DNA of 64,000 bases from the NCBI GenBank assembly GCA_040797845.1, contig JBFNFA010000010.1, forward strand, positions 114,041 to 178,040. Direction: 5' to 3'. Below are positions 27,976-34,988 of the stretch, piece by piece. Numbering within the stretch: position 1 is the stretch's first letter; every line of letters begins with the position of its first letter. The stretch comes from Clostridium_AW sp040797845. Lineage in GTDB: Bacteria > Bacillota > Clostridia > Clostridiales > Clostridiaceae. Under the pieces are notes generated by a model that saw only the letters and a program-made list of their open reading frames with translations, was not told where the DNA came from and made no database searches. Position numbers and translations under genes: made by a program.

Positions 27976-28004
27976 ATTATACGAATACAATAAATATTTG
28001 ACAG
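27976..28004 (-). promoter_or_regulatory. Promoter of the moron gene
   Basis: Minus strand: -35 CTGTCA (28004-27999), 17-bp spacer, -10 TATAAT (27981-27976), about 30 bases before the start of the stalk-domain gene and inside a phage late operon. Confidence 0.55.
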
Positions 28005-28019
28005 TATATATTTTTATAC

Positions 28020-28223
28020 CTACCTTTTCTTTCTAGACTTATTCATAGCTTTCTTTTCATTCTCAACGTGTATATCTATAGAAGCATATATAAAAGCTCT
28101 TTCTTTTCTATCTATTGTATCTAGAGGAGATTTACCCATTAATACTCCTGGTCTAATTTTAAGTTTATGGAGGGCATAGTGCGCATAGCTTGCCTCACTG
28201 TCGCCCTCCTTTATTAGTTTTTT
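28020..28223 (-). CDS. Minus-one frameshift extension of the tail assembly chaperone
   Basis: After the slippery heptamer A AAA AAC (28223-28217), which directly precedes the stop of the XkdN-type gene, the -1 frame stays open for about 67 codons. It begins KKLIKEGDSEASYAHYAL and ends KAMNKSRKKR. Most long-tailed phages make a second, C-terminally extended chaperone (gpG/gpGT) this way, and both heptamer and codon phase are canonical. No independent ribosome site suits it better. The extended product would be about 200 residues. Confidence 0.8.
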   Translation of the reverse strand, partial: KKLIKEGDSEASYAHYALHKLKIRPGVLMGKSPLDTIDRKERAFIYASIDIHVENEKKAMNKSRKKR

Positions 28224-28624
28224 CCTTCTTCAACTAGCTCCTGCATACTTTTGTCATATCCATTTATCTGACTAACTATGCTTGACCACTCTGCATATTC
28301 TCCATCATTCATTTTAGCTTTCATAGAAGTTAATAATTCCTCTGCCCCTTTAACTCCCCACGCATTTTGAAGTTCTGCATTTTTTAAATCAGGATGCATG
28401 GTGGTCTCTATTATTAAGTTAGCCACATACTTGTCTTGATTAGTTTCTATAACTTTTTGCCCTTTATAAAACTCTATTTTCCTGCACTTTTTTCTAAGTT
28501 CATCACCTAGTGTTGCTGATATAGGCTTAAATTTCATTTTCTTTTCTTTGCCACCCATTTTTACAATCTTCTCTATAGGTTCTATATCTTCAAACTCATC
28601 CATTAAAAAGTCTTTAAAATCCAT
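28214..28624 (-). CDS. xkdN: Tail assembly chaperone (XkdN family)
   Basis: 136-residue cytosolic chaperone that coats the tape measure before tube polymerisation. N terminus MDFKDFLMDEFEDIEPIEKIV, then FKPISATLGDELRKKCRK and YVANLIIETTMHPDLKNAELQNAWGV, the XkdN signature. The end GGA AAA AAC TAA forms the programmed frameshift site described in the neighbouring entry. Confidence 0.9.
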   Translation of the reverse strand: MDFKDFLMDEFEDIEPIEKIVKMGGKEKKMKFKPISATLGDELRKKCRKIEFYKGQKVIETNQDKYVANLIIETTMHPDLKNAELQNAWGVKGAEELLTSMKAKMNDGEYAEWSSIVSQINGYDKSMQELVEEGKN

Positions 28625-28652
28625 TCCATACTCCTCCTATTATTATCCTGTC

Positions 28653-29117
28653 TTATCCTAATATTGGTTTATTGAATTTATTTAATAAATCCACATCTTC
28701 AAAAGTGAAGGCCATCTCTTCCTCTAGAACTTCACTATCCACATCAAAAGCAGCCATGCTTACTTCATCTAGATTACAGTTTTTTAACACAACTGTTTGA
28801 GTACCTAAACTACTTGTTGGGTCTTCATTGATTACCGTAATATCAAAGTAAACATCCTTACCTTCTTTCATATATTTAAGCATAAGTTCTCTAAATAAAG
28901 ATGTAGCATAATAGACCGTAAGTGTTCCTGTTCCTTTCCACCCTATGGCTCTGTTTTGTGTTCCCCTTTTACCAAGGGTTTTTATTTCTGCCTTTTGTTT
29001 TTCCACCTTAGCTTCTATTTTCTTCGCATAAAAAAGCTCTTCGTTACGGCCTTCTATAGTAATGTAGCCCCTTGCTTCTTGTCCACCAATAGTATCTTCT
29101 GCTTTAAAAAATCCCAT
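28653..29117 (-). CDS. xkdM: Tail tube protein (XkdM family)
   Basis: 154 residues; begins MGFFKAEDTIGGQEARGYITIEGR, with LGKRGTQNRAIGWKGTGTLTVYYATSLFRELMLKYMKEGKD in the centre and VLKNCNLDEVSMAAFDVDSEVLEEEMAFTFEDV near the end, all typical of the PBSX inner-tube protein. It immediately follows the sheath gene, the usual order in contractile systems. Confidence 0.93.
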   Translation of the reverse strand: MGFFKAEDTIGGQEARGYITIEGRNEELFYAKKIEAKVEKQKAEIKTLGKRGTQNRAIGWKGTGTLTVYYATSLFRELMLKYMKEGKDVYFDITVINEDPTSSLGTQTVVLKNCNLDEVSMAAFDVDSEVLEEEMAFTFEDVDLLNKFNKPILG

Positions 29118-29120
29118 ATG

Positions 29121-30437
29121 TTATTGCACCTCCACGTTCATATAAAGTTTTTCCATACTGTCTATAGGTTGTATTCCTACTGTAGCAAATACAGAATCCT
29201 TATTATTTCCATATAATACTGTTACATCTTCTATAACAACATTTTTTATTGCTCCTATGCCTTGTAAAGTTTCTAAATATTTTATTATATCTTTCTTAAA
29301 TAAATTTCTGCTATCTTCATTATTAGAAGCTTTACCTATATAGCTATTTTCATATAAAGACTTAATGTCACTACCTATTCCATCTATAACTCTTATAGTT
29401 CTATTTTTTCTAAAATCATCATTTTTATCTTCTGTAAAAGTTTTTAAGGTGTTTATATCCTGCTCTATAATCACCTTGCTATTGCTTGTTATAAATACCA
29501 CTTCCCCATTATTGAGAGCATTTTCTATATCTTTATTTGTATATCTGATATCTACATCTATAGCTCCATCATAGGTACTATAAGTTAATGACTGGTTAAC
29601 ATTTGCCCCAGCAGTTGCTCCTGCAACAAATGCCACTGCCTTTTCAGAAGGAATGACAGTCATGTCATTTAAAATTACACCATTTTTAACGGAAATTATT
29701 CCTTCATAATCAGCTTCTGGATAGTTTTCAAGTACACATTGTACCTTCTTTCCCTCTTCTTCTCTAAGTCTTTTGATAAAGCTTGTAGCTATAGCTTTAA
29801 TACTAGCATCCTTAGTAGGAACTGCCATGGTATTAAAGTTATACAATTCAATTGCAGCTAAATAATCCATATAATCTCCATTAGTCACTACACCATCACT
29901 GGCTCCGCTAAGGATAATACCTGCAGTAGCTTTTAATTCTCCAGTACCTTTAAACTCTAAAAAAGAATTAGGGTTTAAATTCTCTATAGATTTAACTCCC
30001 ATTTGTTTATCTACTTGTCTATTTCCTAACATAGTAATTACATCAAAGGAAGTTTCATCATCAATATTATTTTGTATAATAACTTTAATGTCATTTCCCT
30101 TTATACCACTATGTTTAGCTGTTATAGTTAATCCCTCAATTGTAGCTGTAGCCTTAGTACCTGCATTAACTCTATATAATAGAAGTTTATTTGCTCTTTT
30201 AAGTGATTCCTTGATTAATAATGCACTTTCTTCAGTTGTATCTATACCTATTAAATCAAATAAATCATCGTTAGCCCCTATTTCAATAACCTGTTTTTCT
30301 GGCCCCCATGAAAGATTTGAAGGCATTGTAACTATTCCTCTTTCTCCAAGGATATGAGAGTCCTTTCTTTTAGATTTAAAGTTTATATATGCTCCCGGTC
30401 TAATTTTGTTTTGTTTATTCCATGTTCCTCCTGCCAT
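29121..30437 (-). CDS. xkdK: Contractile tail sheath protein (XkdK family)
   Basis: 438 residues; N terminus GGTWNKQNKIRPGAYINFKSK (the insertion strand that knits sheath subunits together). Further motifs: IEIGANDDLFDLIGID and LLYRVNAGTKATATIEGLTITAKHSGIKGNDI, then the C-terminal EKDKNDDFRKNRTIRVIDGIGSDIKSLYEN-type domain. It establishes that the particle is contractile (R-type) rather than flexible. Confidence 0.95.
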   Translation of the reverse strand: MAGGTWNKQNKIRPGAYINFKSKRKDSHILGERGIVTMPSNLSWGPEKQVIEIGANDDLFDLIGIDTTEESALLIKESLKRANKLLLYRVNAGTKATATIEGLTITAKHSGIKGNDIKVIIQNNIDDETSFDVITMLGNRQVDKQMGVKSIENLNPNSFLEFKGTGELKATAGIILSGASDGVVTNGDYMDYLAAIELYNFNTMAVPTKDASIKAIATSFIKRLREEEGKKVQCVLENYPEADYEGIISVKNGVILNDMTVIPSEKAVAFVAGATAGANVNQSLTYSTYDGAIDVDIRYTNKDIENALNNGEVVFITSNSKVIIEQDINTLKTFTEDKNDDFRKNRTIRVIDGIGSDIKSLYENSYIGKASNNEDSRNLFKKDIIKYLETLQGIGAIKNVVIEDVTVLYGNNKDSVFATVGIQPIDSMEKLYMNVEVQ

Positions 30438-30614
30438 TTATTTCACCTCTCTCTTATTAAAATTATCTATAACCTTTTTAGCCTCATCTAAGCTATATTC
30501 TTTATCTTCTAGCAAAGCTTCTAAAATATCCTTTTGAATTATATTAAATCTGCTAGAGCTAATGATTTGTTCCTTTGTAAATTTGATTTCTTTATTAATT
30601 TCCTTCTTAGTCAT
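30438..30614 (-). CDS. Small tail-operon protein between terminator and sheath genes
   Basis: 58 residues (MTKKEINKEIKFTKEQIISS... ending NFNKREVK), charged and predicted helical. It overlaps the preceding stop by 8 bases and ends at the sheath start, and a GAGG ribosome site stands upstream. Same place as a short hypothetical gene in clostridial PBSX-like elements. Function unknown. Confidence 0.65.
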   Translation of the reverse strand: MTKKEINKEIKFTKEQIISSSRFNIIQKDILEALLEDKEYSLDEAKKVIDNFNKREVK

Positions 30615-31035
30615 TCTTAGTTAATACCTCCTCATGTAATGTTTGCATTTTAGGTTCTTCTTCTACTTGTTTAACTATTCTGTAACTAAACTGTAAAAAG
30701 AAGTGTAAAGTTCCCTCTGTAATTTCATGTGTCATATTAGTAGCTCTATATAATTTTTTATCTACAGCTACATATTCAAGAATCTCATAGAGTTTATCAG
30801 CTATGTTTAAAGAATCCCAATTAATATCTTCTTTATCACTAAAGTAGCTGATATCAAAAGAAACATTTCTTTTATATCTAGTATTAAACTCTTTCTTCTG
30901 CGTAGAGTTTAAAACCTTTATAAAAAAATAAGGCCTTTTTAAGTCCTCTTTTGCTTCTTTATATATATTTATGTCGGGAAATTTTCCCTCTAATATTTGG
31001 CTAATTCCTATTATTAAATCATTTATATCTGCCAT
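30607..31035 (-). CDS. Tail terminator-like protein (DUF6838/YqbJ-like)
   Basis: 142 residues: MADINDLIIGISQILEGKFPDINIYKEAKEDLKRPYFFIKVL, with an alpha-beta pattern ending in EEPKMQTLHEEVLTKND. This matches the phage tail-terminator family that caps the tube and sheath, and it is expected just before the sheath gene. The ATG at 31035 is preferred because GGTAGGTGAT ends 5 bases before it. Confidence 0.72.
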   Translation of the reverse strand: MADINDLIIGISQILEGKFPDINIYKEAKEDLKRPYFFIKVLNSTQKKEFNTRYKRNVSFDISYFSDKEDINWDSLNIADKLYEILEYVAVDKKLYRATNMTHEITEGTLHFFLQFSYRIVKQVEEEPKMQTLHEEVLTKND

Positions 31036-31062
31036 TAAAATCACCTACCATTAATATTAGGT

Positions 31063-31242
31063 TTAATAATTTTGCCTATAAGCACCTTTGTGCCTTTTAT
31101 AAGTAGGCCTGTTAACTCCCATTAGCTCTTCTAAGTCTCTAATGCTTAGTCGCTCTTTAAAACTAGTGCCATCTCTATCATTGGTGTATTTTCTATATAT
31201 GTCTTCTTTCATTTTGTCATTTATTAAAGTAGCTATTTCCAT
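31063..31242 (-). CDS. First gene of the tail operon, small phage protein
   Basis: 59 residues, MEIATLINDKMKEDIYRKY...SIRDLEELMGVNRPTYKRHKGAYRQ. Basic, with a possible helix-turn-helix around the LEELMGVNRPTYKRHKG segment. ATG at 31242 is 7 bases after AAAGGAGG. In complete phages this place is held by head-tail connector genes; their absence and this small gene directly following the right repeat copy mark the edge of the module. Function unknown. Confidence 0.6.
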   Translation of the reverse strand: MEIATLINDKMKEDIYRKYTNDRDGTSFKERLSIRDLEELMGVNRPTYKRHKGAYRQNY

Positions 31243-31271
31243 ATGCATCACCTCCTTTCATTAGAAATATC

Positions 31272-31519
31272 TATCAAGTGATTCTTAGCTTCAGATGGAG
31301 TTTGCTTAAAAGGAATACTTACTCCAACTGAAGCTTAGAAGAACTTATCCAGGGACGTACCATCCGTTATGCACAGCATAAGAACTCCAAATTACTGAAG
31401 CTCAAGAGCTCTAATATCTCTCACTTGTAGAAAAGCAGAGAACCAAAATCTTTGATTTTATGTGAATCGCTTTCACAGAGTGCGATGGGAGTATTACGGA
31501 TGCTAGTCATCGGATAAAA
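31272..31519 (+). repeat. Right copy of the inverted repeat bracketing the tail genes (248 bp)
   Basis: Reverse-orientation relative of 14315-14462. The two align over almost their whole length with a few mismatches, except for 99 extra bases here (31371-31469). It begins TATCAAGTGATTC and ends CATCGGATAAAA (TTTAT on the other strand). The 15-bp stem AGCTTCAGATGGAGT / ACTCCAACTGAAGCT is perfect but for one pair. It sits between the activator gene and the first tail gene, where the late promoter would be expected. Confidence 0.75.
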
Positions 31520-31522
31520 TAA

Positions 31523-31549
31523 AAAGACCCTTGAAATTCAAGAGTCTTA
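31523..31549 (-). terminator. Terminator after the tailocin activator gene
   Basis: Arms AAGACCCTTGAA and TTCAAGAGTCTT (one mismatch). On the minus strand it is followed by TTTTTATTTTAT. It separates the activator transcript from the tail operon; 31550-31648 holds no gene. Confidence 0.65.
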
Positions 31550-31648
31550 TTAAAATAATGAACTGCTGAATGTTTTTTCGAATCAGTTCACTTTCTCATT
31601 TACTATTAAACCACGAATGAAACGTAACATAAAAGTAATTTTTACGAC

Positions 31649-32098
31649 TTATTTACTGTATTTTTCCTTAATCCATATTAAATCAGATATCTTCTTTATA
31701 GCAGTTCTCTTTATTCTTCCTGCATAATCGTAGTCCAACCCTAATAATTCCCCTACTTCTTTCCAAGGTTTATTATCTATACATCTTAATTTTACAATGC
31801 TTCTTTCTTTATCATCTAGTGTGCTTAAAGCATTATCTACTTTATTAATTAATCTCTCTTTATTTTCTTTTTCTTTCATCAATTTATCTATCAGGGTTTC
31901 TTTTCTTATGTACTCTTCTTCTACTACATTAGTGATTTTAAACGTTTTGCTTGTCTTTTCATTATAATTGATTGATTTATAGCCATTGTACTCAAGCCTT
32001 AATTCTTCAATTTCTATTTCTAAATTTTTTATCTCAGCTAATATTAAGTTGTAACTATTTAATAGTCCATCCGTCTTTCTATTTAAATTCTTATCCAT
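31649..32098 (-). CDS. Phage late-gene activator, sigma-region-4-like (RinA/ArpU type)
   Basis: 149 residues. The first two thirds are coiled-coil (YNLILAEIKNLEIEIEELRLEY, KLMKEKENKERLINKVDNAL). The C terminus has a sigma-70 region-4-like helix-turn-helix (LSTLDDKERSIVKLRCIDNKPWKEVGELLGLDYDYAGRIKRTAIKKI). Proteins of this class activate late operons in Firmicute phages. Divergent from the Xre repressor, so induction would switch on this gene and then the tail genes. Confidence 0.8.
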   Translation of the reverse strand: MDKNLNRKTDGLLNSYNLILAEIKNLEIEIEELRLEYNGYKSINYNEKTSKTFKITNVVEEEYIRKETLIDKLMKEKENKERLINKVDNALSTLDDKERSIVKLRCIDNKPWKEVGELLGLDYDYAGRIKRTAIKKISDLIWIKEKYSK

Positions 32099-32151
32099 TA
32101 TATATACCCCCTAAATTTTATCATTTAACAATATAATATCTTTTAAAAATA

Positions 32152-32168
32152 TTGTATTGTATTTCCGT
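32152..32168. promoter_or_regulatory. Repressor operator candidate, copy 1
   Basis: TTGTATTGTATTTCCGT, repeated as TGTATTGTATTTACGT at 32280-32295 in the same divergent promoter region. This copy is on the activator side, with TTGACG on the minus strand just upstream as a possible -35. Confidence 0.45.
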
Positions 32169-32279
32169 CAAAATGTAAAAGTGTTATATTCCTGTTTTTG
32201 GATTATTTTAATTAAATACATTTATTTTACTTGTTTATACGTCTTTTAACTCCTATTAACTGGTATATCCGACTGGTAA

Positions 32280-32312
32280 TGTATTGTATTTACGTATTTT
32301 ATATTATATAAT
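32280..32312 (+). promoter_or_regulatory. Promoter of the Xre repressor with operator copy 2
   Basis: -35 TTGTAT (32284-32289), 17-bp spacer, -10 TATAAT (32307-32312). The -35 lies inside the repeat TGTATTGTATTTACGT, consistent with autorepression. Nearby ACTGGTAT and ACTGGTAA (32259 and 32272) form a further 13-bp-spaced pair. The rest of 32099-32373 is AT-rich. Confidence 0.5.
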
Positions 32313-32373
32313 AGCATTAAGAATGTCGGTTAAACCCACATGATAAATTTAACAGTATACAGGAGAGATTTGT

Positions 32374-32751
32374 ATGTCTATCGGAAAAAATATAAAAAAG
32401 TATAGAAAAGAAAAAATAATGACGCAAAAAGAGCTGGCAGAAAAGGCTAATATATCACGTTCTTATCTTGCTGATGTAGAAAATAGTAGATATAATCCTA
32501 GCTTAGATGTACTAAATTCTATCGCTAATTCTTTAGAGGTAAAAACTAGCGATCTGCTAGATGAGGATAATAAAGATATTGGCATAAATTTTAATACTCC
32601 AGAAGAAGCTATGAAGTTTATTATTGAGCAACCAGCTATTATGGGTTTTGGGGGATTTGACATAAGTAAGATGAGCGATGATGAAATTATTGAATTTGCT
32701 AATGAATTATTAAGACAACTTAAGTTAATAAGCTATAAATATAAAAAATGA
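32374..32751 (+). CDS. Xre-family repressor of the tailocin
   Basis: 125 residues. N-terminal HTH (SIGKNIKKYRKEKIMTQKELAEKANISRSYLADVENSRYNPSLDVLNSIANSLEV) and a short C-terminal dimer region. No LexA-type autoprotease domain. It is followed 40 bp later by an ImmA-type protease, the ImmR/ImmA arrangement in which the protease removes the repressor upon induction. Ribosome site AGGAGAG. Confidence 0.88.
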   Translation: MSIGKNIKKYRKEKIMTQKELAEKANISRSYLADVENSRYNPSLDVLNSIANSLEVKTSDLLDEDNKDIGINFNTPEEAMKFIIEQPAIMGFGGFDISKMSDDEIIEFANELLRQLKLISYKYKK

Positions 32752-32791
32752 CTTAAATTTATAGCTTAATCTATACAGATGGAGGGGTTCT

Positions 32792-33256
32792 ATGGAATAT
32801 AAATGGATTGATAATTTCATAGATGGGTTGATTGATGTTTACGGCACTAAAGATATTTATGAGCTATACGACTCTTTAGAAATTTCCATAAAAAAGTTAC
32901 CTAAGTGTAATATTTTACTTCAAGGTAATGAAGCTTTTTATAATAGAAATTTTTTTAATAGAGAAGTTGTATTTATACGTGATGATTTAAATATAGAATA
33001 TGAAAAATTTATATTATGCCACGAATTGGGACACGCTATTATACATACGAATATAATAACTAGTGCTTTTAGTAGAAGTCTTTTAAATTTAAACAAACTT
33101 GAAAAGCAAGCCAATTATTTTGCTTTAAAATTAATGGATCTTAATATGGATGAAATCGCTTTTGAAGGTTTTACTATAGAGCAAATAGCTAATAGCTTTA
33201 ATTTGCCCGTTAAATGTTTAAAATTACTTTTAGATAGCAAAAATCAAAATATATAA
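32792..33256 (+). CDS. ImmA/IrrE-family metalloprotease
   Basis: 154 residues with the zinc motif HELGHA at about residues 76-81 and a downstream EKQANYFALKLM segment providing the third ligand. In ICEBs1 and many prophages such enzymes cleave the adjacent Xre repressor to trigger induction. Cotranscribed with the repressor (ribosome site GGAGGGG). Confidence 0.88.
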   Translation: MEYKWIDNFIDGLIDVYGTKDIYELYDSLEISIKKLPKCNILLQGNEAFYNRNFFNREVVFIRDDLNIEYEKFILCHELGHAIIHTNIITSAFSRSLLNLNKLEKQANYFALKLMDLNMDEIAFEGFTIEQIANSFNLPVKCLKLLLDSKNQNI

Positions 33257-33348
33257 TAAATTTATCAAATAAACTATTTACAATTTTTTCTACTCATGCT
33301 ATAATTATTTTATTAATTTGTTAAAAATTACTATAAGGAGGTAGAGTT

Positions 33349-33432
33349 ATGTTAACATCAATGTTTTTATTAAAAAATTCAACTAAATACATCTTAATAA
33401 GTACTGATAGCTCTGCCACAAGTATTATATAA
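33349..33432 (+). CDS. Very small peptide ORF 1 behind the repressor-protease pair
   Basis: 27 codons, MLTSMFLLKNSTKYILISTD...SATSII, with a perfect AAGGAGG ribosome site 8 bases before the ATG and a strong terminator 34 bases after the stop. Hydrophobic beginning, small polar end. No family recognised. Ribosome site and terminator argue for a real short transcript; could be a peptide or a decayed gene. Confidence 0.45.
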   Translation: MLTSMFLLKNSTKYILISTDSSATSII

Positions 33433-33465
33433 ATTTTTATTTATTAATATTTTTAGTGTTTGTGT

Positions 33466-33494
33466 CCATGGGTTATCATAGCCCATGGCTTTTT
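33466..33494 (+). terminator. Terminator after small ORF 1
   Basis: Stem CCATGGG / CCCATGG followed by CTTTTTAAATTTTT. Confidence 0.75.
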
Positions 33495-33522
33495 AAATTT
33501 TTAATATTATATTTATGCTATT

Positions 33523-33553
33523 AAAAAGCCTTGGTATTTCCATGGCTTTTTTT
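33523..33553. terminator. Second hairpin with T-run
   Basis: AAAAAGCCTTGG / CCATGGCTTTTTTT with one mismatch, close after the first terminator. It resembles a duplicated copy of it (both contain CCATGGCTTTTT). Confidence 0.55.
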
Positions 33554-33586
33554 AATATAAAAAAATAAGAAAGGAGCGTATGCAAA

Positions 33587-33682
33587 ATGATGAAAAGCTT
33601 TAACATGACAACTGTAAATAATTTATTAGGAGGTGATATATATGTTCATGATCGGAGTAACTTATTTAGATTATTATGTTAA
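33587..33682 (+). CDS. Very small peptide ORF 2
   Basis: 31 codons, MMKSFNMTTVNNLLGGDIYV...RLLC, after AAGGAG. Its second half overlaps ORF 3 in another frame. No recognised family. It may be a leader that couples translation to ORF 3, whose ribosome site lies inside it, rather than a functional peptide. Confidence 0.35.
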   Translation: MMKSFNMTTVNNLLGGDIYVHDRSNLFRLLC

Positions 33683-33791
33683 TTCTCTTGATAACAATAA
33701 GTGTAATAGCGATATTAGACTTTATTGCAAAAATGAAGGTTTTAATTTAGAATACTTTACAAACCTAATATATTCAGTTTTTAAAAAATAA
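33642..33791 (+). CDS. Very small protein ORF 3
   Basis: 49 codons, MFMIGVTYLDYYVNSLDNNK...LIYSVFKK, with the strongest ribosome site of the group (AGGAGGTGAT, 7 bases before the ATG). Contains two Cys residues (near 21 and 29). No family recognised. Lies immediately before a terminator and directly downstream of the tailocin control genes. Confidence 0.45.
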   Translation: MFMIGVTYLDYYVNSLDNNKCNSDIRLYCKNEGFNLEYFTNLIYSVFKK

Positions 33792-33830
33792 TTTATTATT
33801 ATATAAAAATTTGAATTTATTTAAAAAATT

Positions 33831-33867
33831 TACCCCTAGAAGCATTTTATCTACTTCTAGGGGTTTT
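33831..33867. terminator. Terminator between the small ORFs and the HD-GYP gene
   Basis: Stem ACCCCTAGAAG / CTTCTAGGGGT followed by TTTATAAAT; convergent genes flank it. Confidence 0.75.
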
Positions 33868-33932
33868 ATAAATCAATAATTTATCCATATGTAATAATAT
33901 CATAATATGATAACTTCAGTGGACTTATGGAG

Positions 33933-34988
33933 CTAATCTGCTAGAAAGCCTTCTATTTTTAATTCATTTTCCTTTTTTAAATCTATAAAATTTTCATCAC
34001 ATAAAATGAGAGGTCTGGATAAATTATTTATATCTATATGTACTATCTTACCTACTTTGCCATTATTCAATAACACATTTTCTCCAAAGAAATAGTTGGC
34101 TATATGTTCTACAAACAGCTTACTATAGTTATAGTCAAGCTTTCCTAAACAATCCTTTCTAATATATTCTAATGCTTTAAAAGGATCATCAGAATTTTTA
34201 TTTGAATTAATATAATCAAAAGTATCTGCAATGGCTATAATTTTTGCAAATTCATGTATTTTATTATCCTTTAATCCTAGAGGATATCCTGATCCATCAA
34301 TTCTTTCGTGGTGCATCAATACACCGTATTTTACAGAGTTGCTTAAATAAGATATATCCTTAATTAAATTGTAAGCTATCACTGGATGTTTTCTTAATTC
34401 TTCTCTCTCTTCTGTAGTGAGACTAGATGATTTAGAAATTATTTTTTTATTTATTTTAGTTTTACCAAAATCATGTAAAATCGCTGAATATGCTAATAAG
34501 TTCAACCTATCTTCTGTAAACCCTAACCATTTTCCTAGTAGAGAACTTAATACAATGACGTTAACTGAATGTTTATATACGGAGTCTTGTCCATTTCCCT
34601 CTATCACTATATTTTTAATCATAGTTCTTGGAGAAATTAACTCTTCCATTACTTTTTTAGAGAAATTTCTCACTTCATTCATATCTGTCTTTCCCTCAAG
34701 CTTTATTTTAAAAAATATATTCTCCAAATGGTTACATAATTTTTTAACAGTTATTTGAGCTTGTTCTAGTTCTTTTTTACCTTCTTTTAATATATTCTCT
34801 TGCTCTGGATCTCTTTCATATACTTGCAAGTCATTCTCTAAATAAACATTTTTTAATTTCTTTATTATGCTATCTGTCAACCTTGTTCCTTTTGTTATTA
34901 GTACATTATTATTAACTATGATCTCTTCTGCTGCAATCATACCCTCTTTTAAATCTTCTACACTTGCAACAACCCTTTTATCTCCCAA
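33933..34988 (-). CDS. HD-GYP domain phosphodiesterase
   Basis: 351 residues. An N-terminal DUF3391-like domain (about 1-120) is followed by the HD-GYP core: HDFGKTKINKKI, YGVLMHHERIDGSGYPLGLKDNKIHEFAKIIAIADTFDYI. The HHERIDGSGYP signature is intact, so hydrolysis of cyclic di-GMP is expected. The start is TTG at 34988 after GAGAGGTTGAT; no ATG is suitable. Single gene, not linked to a GGDEF protein here. Confidence 0.88.
   Translation of the reverse strand: MGDKRVVASVEDLKEGMIAAEEIIVNNNVLITKGTRLTDSIIKKLKNVYLENDLQVYERDPEQENILKEGKKELEQAQITVKKLCNHLENIFFKIKLEGKTDMNEVRNFSKKVMEELISPRTMIKNIVIEGNGQDSVYKHSVNVIVLSSLLGKWLGFTEDRLNLLAYSAILHDFGKTKINKKIISKSSSLTTEEREELRKHPVIAYNLIKDISYLSNSVKYGVLMHHERIDGSGYPLGLKDNKIHEFAKIIAIADTFDYINSNKNSDDPFKALEYIRKDCLGKLDYNYSKLFVEHIANYFFGENVLLNNGKVGKIVHIDINNLSRPLILCDENFIDLKKENELKIEGFLAD

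Noticed and set aside
14315..31519. The two flanking repeats as phage attachment sites attL/attR
   Set aside because: They are inverted rather than direct, far longer than att cores, and no integrase is present.
14453..33256. Complete inducible prophage
   Set aside because: No portal, capsid, terminase, integrase or replication genes; every interval is accounted for by tail, lysis, control or moron genes.
33349..33791. Arbitrium or Rap-Phr type signalling peptides
   Set aside because: No TPR-type receptor gene is near and none of the peptides has a typical export signal with a processed C-terminal signal; kept only as unknown small ORFs.
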